62,457 bases of DNA from positions 1 through 62,457 of the forward strand of contig JAMYHX010000236.1 in the NCBI GenBank assembly GCA_025529335.1, read 5' to 3'. Source of the DNA: Rhizopus sp. PT2906. Its lineage: Eukaryota > Mucoromycota > Mucoromycetes > Mucorales > Rhizopodaceae. Made by a program: the position numbers and the translations under genes. Positions 12,285-21,200 of the stretch are shown here, piece by piece; position 1 is the stretch's first letter; each line of letters begins with the position of its first letter. The notes under the pieces are model-generated. The model did not search any database. It had not been told where the DNA came from and saw only the letters and a list, made by a program, of their open reading frames with translations.

Positions 12285-13770
12285 TCATATACATATATTA
12301 CATAATTGTATTCATTTCCTCTTTTTTCCCCCCCTTTCTTTATTATAACTTGCTTTTTATTATGTATTTCAATTCTTCATTATATTCTTGTTACATACTA
12401 CTAATCCCTCCCCCTTTCTCTTTATTTACCTGCTTTTTATATAATAACATTCTTTTACAATACATGATACGGATTTATAAGCTAACATGACACGTAAAAA
12501 TTAACTTTTAGATGATTTTCATATATCCTATTTGCTGTATGATAATCATAATTTATTTACTAATCAATGTAGGATCAAGCTTGACAAATTCAAAAGTTTG
12601 AAGAGTCAAGTTGTGATATTTAGTGGTGATAACCTATTTATTTTATAACTGAACGAAAAAAGACTATACGTTAATGACACTCTAGAACATCTTTATTAGA
12701 AACAAGATAAGGAACCCATTAAACAAAGGCTTACTATTAGGTTACAATCCGACTGGTGACAATTTACATAAAGTAAAAATAAGGCAATTTTATTGATTTT
12801 TTCGTTTAAATAATATAAAAAGGGCTAGAATCTTCGTTCACCAAACTATACAAGATAGCTCGGATCCATCCCCCACAGGACGAAGACCTGTTCTAGCATC
12901 GCGGAGGGAAAAAAAAAAAGTAGACCCTTGAGCCCAAAATTGTCGATAGCACCGGGACCAGCGTAAACAACGTCAAGTATAGAACGCGAATGCTGTACTA
13001 CCTATGGTGAGGCCGTACTCTATACCTAAAACGGTCGCTGAGGTCGTACTACCAGGACGCAAGTGGAGAGTCTACCACATAATGAATAACAGAGTCGACC
13101 TGGTTGCGGAGTCTTCCCTTGAAGGCACTCTATTCAACGCTAGGGATATTGTTCACGATAAGCCCGCTGAAAACATCCCATAAAAACCCTACTTTTTGTC
13201 CGTGCTACTCTACATGATCAAATATTTCACACATTAACGAAAAGATCGCCAAGAAATCATAAAGACTTGCGGTTGCGGTTGAGGATAGGACACCTGTACC
13301 TCGTTGCGTGAATAGGAATGCCAACTATCCAAAATGTGAAAGGTGAAGAGAAAAAAAGGAAAAGAAAACTCCCCTTTTCATGTCTGCAGAACTTAAAACG
13401 AGTCACAAAACATGCTGTTAAGCCAATCATAGTTCATTAAACTAAAACGCATGGCAGACGTGAAATAATTAGTGAAAGTAAAGAGAATTGAGACTAGTTA
13501 TTCGTTTTAATAATGGTTGAAGTTGATTATATTTTAGACATGTTGCTGTGAGATACTAAGATGTGCTTCGGCTGATCTTGTAGCGGAGTGAATTTATAAC
13601 TCAGACAGTAGAGATTAAATGAAATGTTTAGTGAGGTAAAAACTGTATACTAGTCAAAGATACTACGTTTCAGCGTTAATAAAAGTGATTAGTTACGGTT
13701 TTCGCACTTTTAAATTCAGACATAGTTAATACAACTTACACTGTATGGACGTATGAGAGAGTCATGTCAG
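12285..13770. other. Intergenic region with mobile-element debris
   Basis: The first part (12285-12640) is the PUF 3' flank, rich in T and C runs. From about 12840 to 13350 the sequence becomes less AT-rich than its surroundings and includes a 59-codon open frame at 13004-13183. From about 13400 to 13770 it is the 3' flank of the Fanzor gene. No intact gene is seen. Confidence 0.45.
13004..13183 (+). other. Short orphan ORF, possible coding relic
   Basis: A 59-residue open frame (ATG 13004, TAA 13181) with mixed, protein-like composition, for example AEVVLPGRKWRVYHIMNNRV and LVAESSLEGTLFNARDIV. It sits in a stretch richer in GC than its flanks, on the strand opposite to the adjacent Fanzor. 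I do not recognise a family. It could be an exon or fragment of a decayed transposon gene, or chance. Confidence 0.25.
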
Positions 13771-13800
13771 TCATACGGGAGGCTGATCACTAGTTGCACC
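13560..13800 (-). ncRNA. Candidate omega-RNA region at the Fanzor 3' end
   Basis: Position is the main argument: TnpB and Fanzor guide RNAs (omega-RNAs) are usually encoded at or overlapping the 3' end of the nuclease ORF. Here CGTATGA (13750-13756) and TCATACG (13771-13777) form a 7-bp inverted repeat with a 14-nt loop that includes the Fanzor stop codon, so the transcript could fold a hairpin there. No guide boundary, conserved end or target motif can be defined from one copy. Bounds are nominal. Confidence 0.2.
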
Positions 13801-15285
13801 TTGACGCATGAAAACATCAAGACATTGATTGTTATTTCTTGGAGCGAATAGAAATATGTCCAAGATGTTGTTTGCAGCCATGATATCACGATTCCATACG
13901 ATGTTGCAAGTGTTTTGTTTACACTTCAATATCGTATGTACTCTTCGTTTTGACTTCTCAGTTACAACATTGTCCATATTTCTATTTTTACACCTGTTGC
14001 ATATTTGGCTTGTCAAATATTCATCTACCATACATATTTCTAATTGGTTTCCGCAATATTTTTGCAAAGCCTTTTTTATAAGGTGGACAGGTGCCCCTCT
14101 GTTTCCTCTCAGGCTGCTGTTAAACATACCATCGCCAAAAGCAATTATTGTTTTTCTGGGCTTGTCAGGATGATCAAGAGGAGCAGGAGGACAATATTTG
14201 CTTTCATTTTCAGCAGACGATGTCTTGACCCCAGTAGACGCCTTCTTGTTATACTTTACACTTCCGTGCATTAACCGTTTGCAGATTTCATGCACCCCTT
14301 TTTATTTACGAATATAGCATTGAAACTTCAATTTTGATGACCTACAGAACTTTGCTTGCTTAAATAAACAAGTAAAAAAATCATACTTTGCACTTACCAG
14401 GCATTTTCATTATAGTAACTTGTAATATCATCATACAAACTGAGTCTTTCTTGGCAGGCTTTTGCAAACTCTGTGATATTTGATGTCTTCAGTGAGCTTA
14501 AATTAGAAATTTTCAAAAACTGAGCCGTGTGTTGTTCTTGATGTTTCTTTCGTATAAAATTTGCATTATTATAGCCACACAGATGATAATACTCATCCAA
14601 ACTTGTTGTCCTTTGCCTTCCAGATGTATCTACGGCGGTTAAGATTGTAGAAACACCTGGGTCTACTCCCCAAATATCACAACCATTTCGGATGTCATCA
14701 ATAAAATCTGAGGGATTTTTAGTTGTTGCCAAATATCTCTTGACAGTTCGGGTAAAAAGAAAAGATATCGAATAACCATCCGTCGTTATAACGTTTCTAT
14801 TAATGATAATTAGATATTCCTGTATTGTATTGTTATTTTACACATAGCTTACTTAAACTTCTTCTTCCCACCCGTAAGACTGTCTCTAGTACGAAATCCC
14901 AATTTGGTAAAATTGAACAAATGATAGTAAAAATCAGTCAAGTCAGATTCGGCTTTCTTCCCTTTCGGGTAATTTGGTATGCCACATTATTTCACCAGTC
15001 TCCAAAAAGCTTGAGCATCAATTTGGATTGATTTTGTCTGAACGGAATATATAGGCGCAATGGAAAAAAAGCGACATCCTCTTTTGTCAGTGTATTTAGC
15101 AGGAGCGAATGTGCCATCTTGTATTCTTGTTTTAACTGTATCAATAAAGTTTTGAATTACTGATACCTATACCAGAATAATGTTAAATATTGACTAATAA
15201 TGAACAAGATTGAATACTTTACATTCATTTAGCTTGCGCCTTTTGAAGGTCTCTCTGAGCTGGATGATGTAGAATGTCTTTTCAT
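13771..15285 (-). pseudogene. Fanzor (eukaryotic TnpB-like RNA-guided nuclease) with three in-frame TAA codons
   Basis: Fanzors are eukaryotic relatives of the IS200/IS605 TnpB nuclease, carried by transposons and guided by an omega-RNA. Exons read on the minus strand are 15285-15166 region (15285-15223, then 15166-14853), 14796-14398 and 14341-13771. The three introns have GT/AG ends and are each 56 nt, and joined exons total 1347 nt (449 codons) with no frameshift. Features in order: a variable N-terminus; RFFSIAPIYS, a typical Fanzor segment; FYYHLFNFTKLGF; VITTDGYSISFLFTR; RuvC-I with DIWGVDPGVSTILTAVD; IIAFGDGMF; the relocated catalytic Glu in MVDEYLTSQ; a zinc ribbon CNRC...CKQNTC; and RuvC-III NRDIMAANNIL. 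In-frame TAA codons lie at 15229-15231, 14987-14989 and 14302-14304. Translation could begin at an ATG just after the first TAA. A full-length protein is not made unless TAA is read through, so I call it a recently inactivated copy. Confidence 0.88.
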
Positions 15286-15600
15286 TTGAAGCAAAAAGAA
15301 GAGCAAAAAGTGAAAGAGATTATTGTTCATTTATCAAAATTCATTTAATCAATAAAATCACGTCCTTTTCTCAGGTCCAATAAACTTATGCTGTCATAAC
15401 ATTTGGTATCGATTTTAGCGTAGAAGCAAACAACTCAGTGAATACAATGACAGAAGATTATCTCTATTATAAATGTAGCTTGAAGGATGTGTGTTGCCTC
15501 TTCTTTAGGCTTTACTCACAAATATACTTTTATTCAACCAGTCAGATTGCAAATGGTGTTAAGGTTGTCTTTTATGAGCTTCGGTTTAAATATTCCTACT
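15286..15600. other. Spacer between Fanzor and Helitron fragment
   Basis: AT-rich, with no recognised coding sequence. It presumably contains the Fanzor promoter if the gene is or was expressed. Confidence 0.4.
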
Positions 15601-17275
15601 TCAGTCTATAATATTACTTGTTAGAATGAATGGCAATTCGCCTTCTTGTACTGTTTTCCGACGTATTTTATGGTCTAATTCCAGCACATATATAGCGTGG
15701 CTACTTGGAAGAAAGAATCGACGTCCTAAATTAGCAGCGTTAACTTGATCGCCTTCAGCAATAGCATCTGCTAATCCGTTATAAACATCAGCCTGAAGTC
15801 TATCTTGGTTGAGACGAATCCAGTTCAACTTATTATGGTCACAGATTGCCCACGCATCCACCAGGAACTGCTGAAAAAAGCTTTTTGGCATAAAAGATGG
15901 CAGGAAACTCATGCTCTCCTCTCAAGTGCAATCTGAATCTATAGTAAGCGCGCTGAGATAGGCGATCTCTTTGCCTTGTTGAAGTAGTTGCTTCTTCATT
16001 CATAGCGGTTGTGGTGATGGTAGCAGTGGAGGAGGAGGAAGAGGAGGAGAAAAGTCGCATGCCCCAATGCCATCCGTAGGTTCCATGAGGAAATAATAGG
16101 ACATAGTGGGTGGGCATGTATGCAGCATGCGTTTGACTGATTCTTTGAAAGTGCTGGTCAAAGTCATAGCCTTGACGTATGTTGTCATTACGATCTCTTC
16201 TTCTTAAGGTAAGTATAATATCTCTGAAGCTTCGATCGCTGTACTCAATTGGTATGACAGCAGCGACTTCCTCCGTTGTGGGAAGATTGTGAGTACGTCT
16301 GTCACTCCCTTCGATTAACCTCATTCTCATTGAAGGACTGATGATAATGTATGGCGAGTTGTTGCTTTCATTGTGGTCATTGGCGTTATTGCTCAAATCT
16401 CCGTCCGTACTTCTATCCTCGTTTCTGCTTAGAATCTCATATGCATGGCGATATATGCGTGAAAAAGGGTTACAATGAGAAAGCATGGTAGATAGCTCCG
16501 TTATGATCTCGGAATGAAGATTTTCGTTTCTTTCGGATCTTCTTTGTGCAGCGTAAGATGGATCATATATGTAGAGTTAGGCGTAGGATGGTTCGCTGCC
16601 ATCATAGGGAATAAGTGGTCCCTGACGGTGGCAAAGAGCACCATGAATCTGGAATGCGTTAAGTCCACCTCTTCTGTTGTTGTTGTTGTTGTTGGCATTA
16701 CGCTCCTCAGCTGAGACAATGTCGCATCCTAAAGAGGTAAACGCAAAGGCAGCGTTGTATTGGCGAAGGTTGTCCTTAAAATGACGGCCTTAGGCGTCTG
16801 TACGTTCGAGTAAATCCTTCAAGTACTCAGGTGGATCAGGCAAGAGTTGCAACTGGATTGATCCCTGCTTGCAGCATGACTCCCAGGTTGGATTTCTCAT
16901 CAAAGATATCTCTTGCCTTTCATCAATCCAGTGTAGGGCATAACAATGGGGACACTCTTTGTCCATACGTCCAAGATCCAAAGGACGAGGGCGAGAAAGC
17001 TGCGAGATATAGGCAGCAGGAATGGTCTGAAAAGGTTCTACTCTAGGTCTTCCCCTGCGTCTTACTGGTCTGCCTTCCTGCTCTTCTTGTTCAGCTCGAC
17101 GTCTGCGTCGTGATGCTGCAACCCATTCTCTGCACGCTTGGCAGGTACGATAGCGTGAATCTGCTGGTAATGTTGCAACACAGGAGGAGCATATGGTTGC
17201 CCTAGAAGTATTGTTTTCCATTGCTTTAATGAAAACAGCAATGTTAGCAGATACATTCGAGTCAAAAGAAAACAT
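15601..17275 (-). pseudogene. Truncated Helitron Rep/helicase gene (N-terminal part only)
   Basis: Helitrons are rolling-circle transposons encoding a Rep (HUH nuclease)/Pif1-helicase protein. From ATG 17275 (or 17221) one frame runs to about 15880. It includes a Cys-rich head (ICSSCVATL, TCQACREW), the Helitron N-terminal motif KECPHCYALHW...ESCCKQGSIQL, then RQYNAAFAFTSLGCD, FQIHGALCHRQGPLIP and LYIYDP. Next come the Helitron_like_N start (PTHYVLLFPHGTYGWHWGM) and LSQRAYYRFRLHLR. Damage: TAA codons at 16790-16792 and 16577-16579, and one extra base in an A6 run at 15874-15879. The frame then continues one base off as FFQQFLVDAWAICDHNKLNW and RLQADVYNGLADAI up to RRFFLPSSH. Homology stops near 15690, so the HUH catalytic motif and helicase are missing. 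An Asn repeat (CAA/AAC units) lies at about 16673-16695. Confidence 0.85.
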
Positions 17276-17535
17276 TACATACCAAATTGGTTGTTTGAAA
17301 ATGTTTAAATGATAAGTGAAGAAAGGAAAAGCTCAATGCGATGAGTATGCGATGAGTACGCGATGTGCAATGAGTAAAGGAAAATATTTATATTCGAAAA
17401 GGAAAGGAAAGAAAGCTCATCATGTACTTTCCAGGAACCAAATAATAAATGCTTGTCGTCGCGCAGGTTCGATTAGTGATAATTCCAGTATATATATTAG
17501 TATATTTATTAAAACTCTCTACTACAAACATTAAG
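17276..17535. other. Spacer between Helitron fragment and RAB6
   Basis: Short region with a repeated GCGATGAGTA-like word at about 17338-17375 on the plus strand. No defined Helitron terminus was found in it. Confidence 0.4.
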
Positions 17536-18604
17536 TTAGCAAGCACAGCTACTAGCGGTTGATTCGCTATTATTAAGATTAATTTTTTGCACTAAAAGAA
17601 AGTAAGTAAATGCTTTATGTATCAAAGGAGCATAGTTACTAGTATCTTTTGTGTCTGATTGGATCGTGTTTCCATCAATACCAGGTAAAGACTGAGCAAT
17701 CTTTTTGAATAATGTTTTTACCTAAAGGAAATAGAGGAGTAGGTTAGCTTTTTTGTTTAAATGATGCATATAAAATAGGTTTACATTGTGTCCTGCTTTA
17801 GCACTTGTCTCTATAAACATAACATGCAGCTCTTTGGCTCTCTTTTCTCCTTCTTCTACTGTTACTTCTCTATTATATTGGCAAGTAAACATATGTTACA
17901 CTAATCTATTATTTCCTTCAAACCTCTTGTCGCTTAAATCTGATTTGTTACCAACAAGGACAATAATCACTTCTTCGCCTCTTTCAGCTCTTACATCGTC
18001 TATCCATTTAGATGTGTTGATAAATGATTGCCGATCTGTTGATGATGTAAGACAAAGTATATGACACAAACATAATAGAACTCACTTGATATGTCATAGA
18101 CAATGACAGCAACTGATGAGTCACGGATGTAACTAGGGATTAAACTACGAAATCGTTCCTTTTTTTTTTTTTTACTTGGTTAGTAAGATCGAGTAAGGTA
18201 TATAAGAAAGAGAGAATAAACTTTACTTGCCCAGCTGTATCCCACAGTTGTAGTCGGACTGTCTTGTCCTCAAGATACATCGTCTTTGACAAGAAATCAA
18301 TACCAATAGTAGCCTATAGATATTCATCAATATAACCAAGCCTATTGTTTCCTCGTCTTTATTTTTATCTATACTTTACTTGATACGTGTTATCAAAAGT
18401 ATCATACATAAACCGAGTGATGAGGGAAGTCTTTCCGACTTTTTGACAGGTTATAAAAAAAAAAAGAGGAGTTTATTTACACTACACACATACAAGTATT
18501 CTTATAGCTTTCTTTCTATGTTCTTTTTCTTTACCACTTTGCTCACCAAGAAAGACAAGCTTATACTTTCTCAAGGGACTTGTTGTGAATTCAGTACTCT
18601 GCAT
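17536..18604 (-). CDS. RYH1: Rab6-type small GTPase (Ypt6/Ryh1)
   Basis: Small GTPase of Golgi retrograde transport. I reconstruct exons from ATG 18604 (MQSTEFTTSPLRKYKLVFLG) with clean phases. The P-loop GEQSVGKT is split by an intron. Next come SLITRFMYDTFDNTYQ and ATIGIDFLSKTMYLEDKTVR (switch I/interswitch, strongly Rab6-like), LQLWDTAGQ|ERFRSLIPSYIRDSS (switch II), VGNKSDLS (NKxD) and MFIETSAKAGHNVK (ETSAK). The C-terminus SESTASSCAC gives a CXC geranylgeranylation motif, and the stop is at 17536-17538. The Rab6-specific effector region and the near-perfect switch regions make the subfamily call firm. The gene is short and not overlapped by the neighbouring Helitron debris, which begins about 260 bp beyond its stop. 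Confidence 0.95.
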
Positions 18605-18680
18605 TGTTCAAAAAGCAAGAGAAAGAGAGAGAAAAGAAAATAAAAAATGGGAAAATTTAATGAGATGGAGTTTAAATTAG

Positions 18681-20190
18681 TTATGCTTGTACTCTTGCTT
18701 CAAAAGCATCTTGAGCCCATTTTGCCATATCCACATCTACTGCTTCATACTTTTTGATAAATGGATGTTCTAAAAGATCTGCATAGCTTGGTCTCTTATT
18801 GGGATCTTTTTGAAGACAGGCTGCTACAAAGTCACATGCTTCAGTAGAGAAAGTCTCTGAAGGTAAGGCAGGAGGTTCATCATCAATGATAGCCTTCAGT
18901 TGAGCAAACATATTGTCATATTTGTAAGGATAACGACCAATAGCCATTTCGACAAGTGAGATACCCAATGACCAAACATCTGATGAGACTGAGTATGTAT
19001 TGGCTGCTTTAATACGTTCGGGCTAATAATAACAAAATGATTAGTTTCAAATCCAAATGTGTTTGTCTATTTGCTATTTACAGCCATATAGCTTTGACAG
19101 CCAATGTTTGTCTTTGCCAACGATTTCTCCAATTGACCTGATACACCAAAGTCACATAGTTTGACTTGTCCCTGTCTATTAGCCAGTACATTGGTAGGCT
19201 TAACATCTATTGACTGTCAGTTATCGTCAACATCACATATTAATATCAATATACCTCTATGAATGATAGAAAGTTCATCCTTGAGGAACTTTAATCCTTC
19301 GACCATCTATAGAGTTTATCATTAGAAAAAGAGAATGTATATAAACATATGTATATAAAGCATGTACAGATATAGCAATCTTTGCCAATACTTCTTCAGG
19401 GACACCATCTCCATATAGCTTATCAAGTGAGCCAGCATCCATATATTCCATACAATAATATACACAAGACTCAATAAAGAATGCCCCATAAAATTCTACA
19501 ATGTATTTGCCTGAGCTTTTATGCAAAATATCTAATTCCATTAATATTTGATGTAGTTTGGTTTCATCTAGTTCTAAGCGTATTTCCTAAGGTAAACAGG
19601 TTCAATAAAACGTATATATAAATAATAAGGTTTACCTTCATAGCCATAGTAACATTAGTAACCCTATGCTTCACTTTTCGTACTGTGCCATATTGTCCTT
19701 TACCGAGTTCTTCTTCTAATATTAAATCATCCATTTTAATCGTAAAACTGTTGCCGTTGCTAAAGTCAACTCCATCTGCGTGAATGATGGCTTTTCCAGC
19801 GAAATTTAGTTTACCAGAAGGATCACTATTTAAAATGTTTAGTTCATTCACATATTCTTTTATATGTAAATGAGCTTACACATATTTTGAAAAGTTGGCA
19901 AAAGGTGTTTGTTCTTGCTTTGGTGAGAGACCCAGTTGAGACAGGTTCAAGCCTGGTTTTCCCATCCTTCCACTACCAGGTCTTCCTCTTAGTCCTCCAG
20001 CTGGACTAGCACCCGACATGGGAGGTAAAGGTGATCGTTTATTTTGTTGCAAAGGCACCGACCTACTCATTGGAGGTAAAACAGAACGTCCTGGTATTCT
20101 GGGCGGCATTGGCCGAGGAATTGGAGCTGTGTTTGACGTATTTTCTTCAACTACTGGTTCTGTTGCCATGTTATCTTTATCTAATGCCAT
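18681..20190 (-). CDS. PBS2: MAP kinase kinase of the HOG (osmostress) pathway, Pbs2-like
   Basis: Dual-specificity kinase that phosphorylates the Hog1 p38-type MAPK. Start at 20190 (MALDKDNMATEPVV); a Pro-rich N-terminus follows (PRPMPPRIPGRSVLPP), comparable to the Sho1-docking region of Pbs2. Kinase features in order: LGKGQYGTVRKVKHR (Gly loop), AMK, MELDILHKSSGKYIVEFYGA, CVYYCMEYMDAGSLDKLYGD, the HRDxKxxN exon region, VKLCDFGVSGQLEKSLAKT (DFG and S/T activation loop, then GCQSYMAPERI). It ends with ISLVEMAIGRYPYKYDNMFA and the tail KKYEAVDVDMAKW. At least six short introns. Ste7 and Mkk1-type MAPKKs lack this combination (MELDILH, FFIESCVYYCMEYMD), so Pbs2 is the best call. Confidence 0.92.
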
Positions 20191-21200
20191 TACTCTTCCT
20201 CTTTTTAAATAAAAGGAAAAAAGAAAAGAAAAAGAGCGCAAGCGGTTCCTAAAAAGGACATTCCATTATAAAATATAGTACGTCACACTTATTTATTCTT
20301 CTTTAGCCTCTTTTTATACAATTCAAAGCTTCTTTTGAATATATAACTCTCTTTTATAGCTTTTGGTTCTAGGATGCATTGTTTATAATGAATAAATAAT
20401 GAAATCAAGACAAAACGCAGCAGGTGTCGATGTTTAAAATTCTTAAACAATTTTAGTAATTATTTATCACTTCATTCTTTTAACAAAGTGAAAGGCTGAT
20501 ATAGCAAAACAGTAATATATTAATCACTAAGCATAAAATATCAGAGAAGAAGGGGCCTAAAATCAATGAGATGCAAAGATATAAGGAGAATAGAAAACAG
20601 GACTATGACAAGGTTTAGTACATTTGTTTATTGTTTTTAAACACCAAAAAGGAGCCTCGGATGTTTCAAAAGACACAGACTTTTTCATTTGTAATCTGTT
20701 GTTTATTAAAGTCATTGATAGTTTATCAATATAATATCCAATCAATTTCATTCATATTTGAGTATGAAATGGAAACATGTCCATTGCACAATAGTCAAAG
20801 ACAGAATTCCTTTGAAATTTGTAAAGTCAGGTATTCATTCATCAGTACTACTACTGCTTCCTTTCTTCAAAGGTGGAGCTGGTCTTGAACAAGAACATTA
20901 GAAGCACTGAGTTTATTAGTTATCGTAAATAAAATGTTTTAGAGTATGCTTTTGACTTCATACTCTTTTTACAGCATAGAAACGTTATGAGACAACAAGA
21001 AAAGTTCTTAATTTAGGAGAAAGTCCATCATGCAACTATGTACCAACGATAATGAAAGTATTGCAATGTAAATATCGTCATGTATTGCTTGCTTCACTCA
21101 AGCCAGTCATGAAAAGAGACACGATGATTGGCGGAAATTGGTATTCCCCCTATTTCTCAAAAAAAAAGACTGAATTTTTTTGTTTCCTTCAACTTTATCA
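20191..21200. other. Intergenic region between divergent genes
   Basis: About 1 kb between PBS2 (-) and DBF4 (+). It is AT-rich, with no recognised gene or RNA. Short open frames around 20563-20888 look like chance. Confidence 0.5.

Noticed and set aside
13829..14173. Plus-strand open frames opposite the Fanzor
   Set aside because: They are antisense shadows of the Fanzor C-terminal exon.
17513..17569. TCTCTACTA word (resembling a Helitron 5' end) and a nearby TAGCG...CGCTA hairpin
   Set aside because: They are on the wrong strand for the Helitron fragment, and the hairpin (17553-17569) falls in the last codons of RAB6, so it is coding sequence.
18681..20190. Alternative assignment of the MAPKK as Ste7 or Mkk1/2
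   Set aside because: The MELDILH, CVYYCMEYMDAGSLDKLY and proline-rich N-terminal features fit Pbs2 better.
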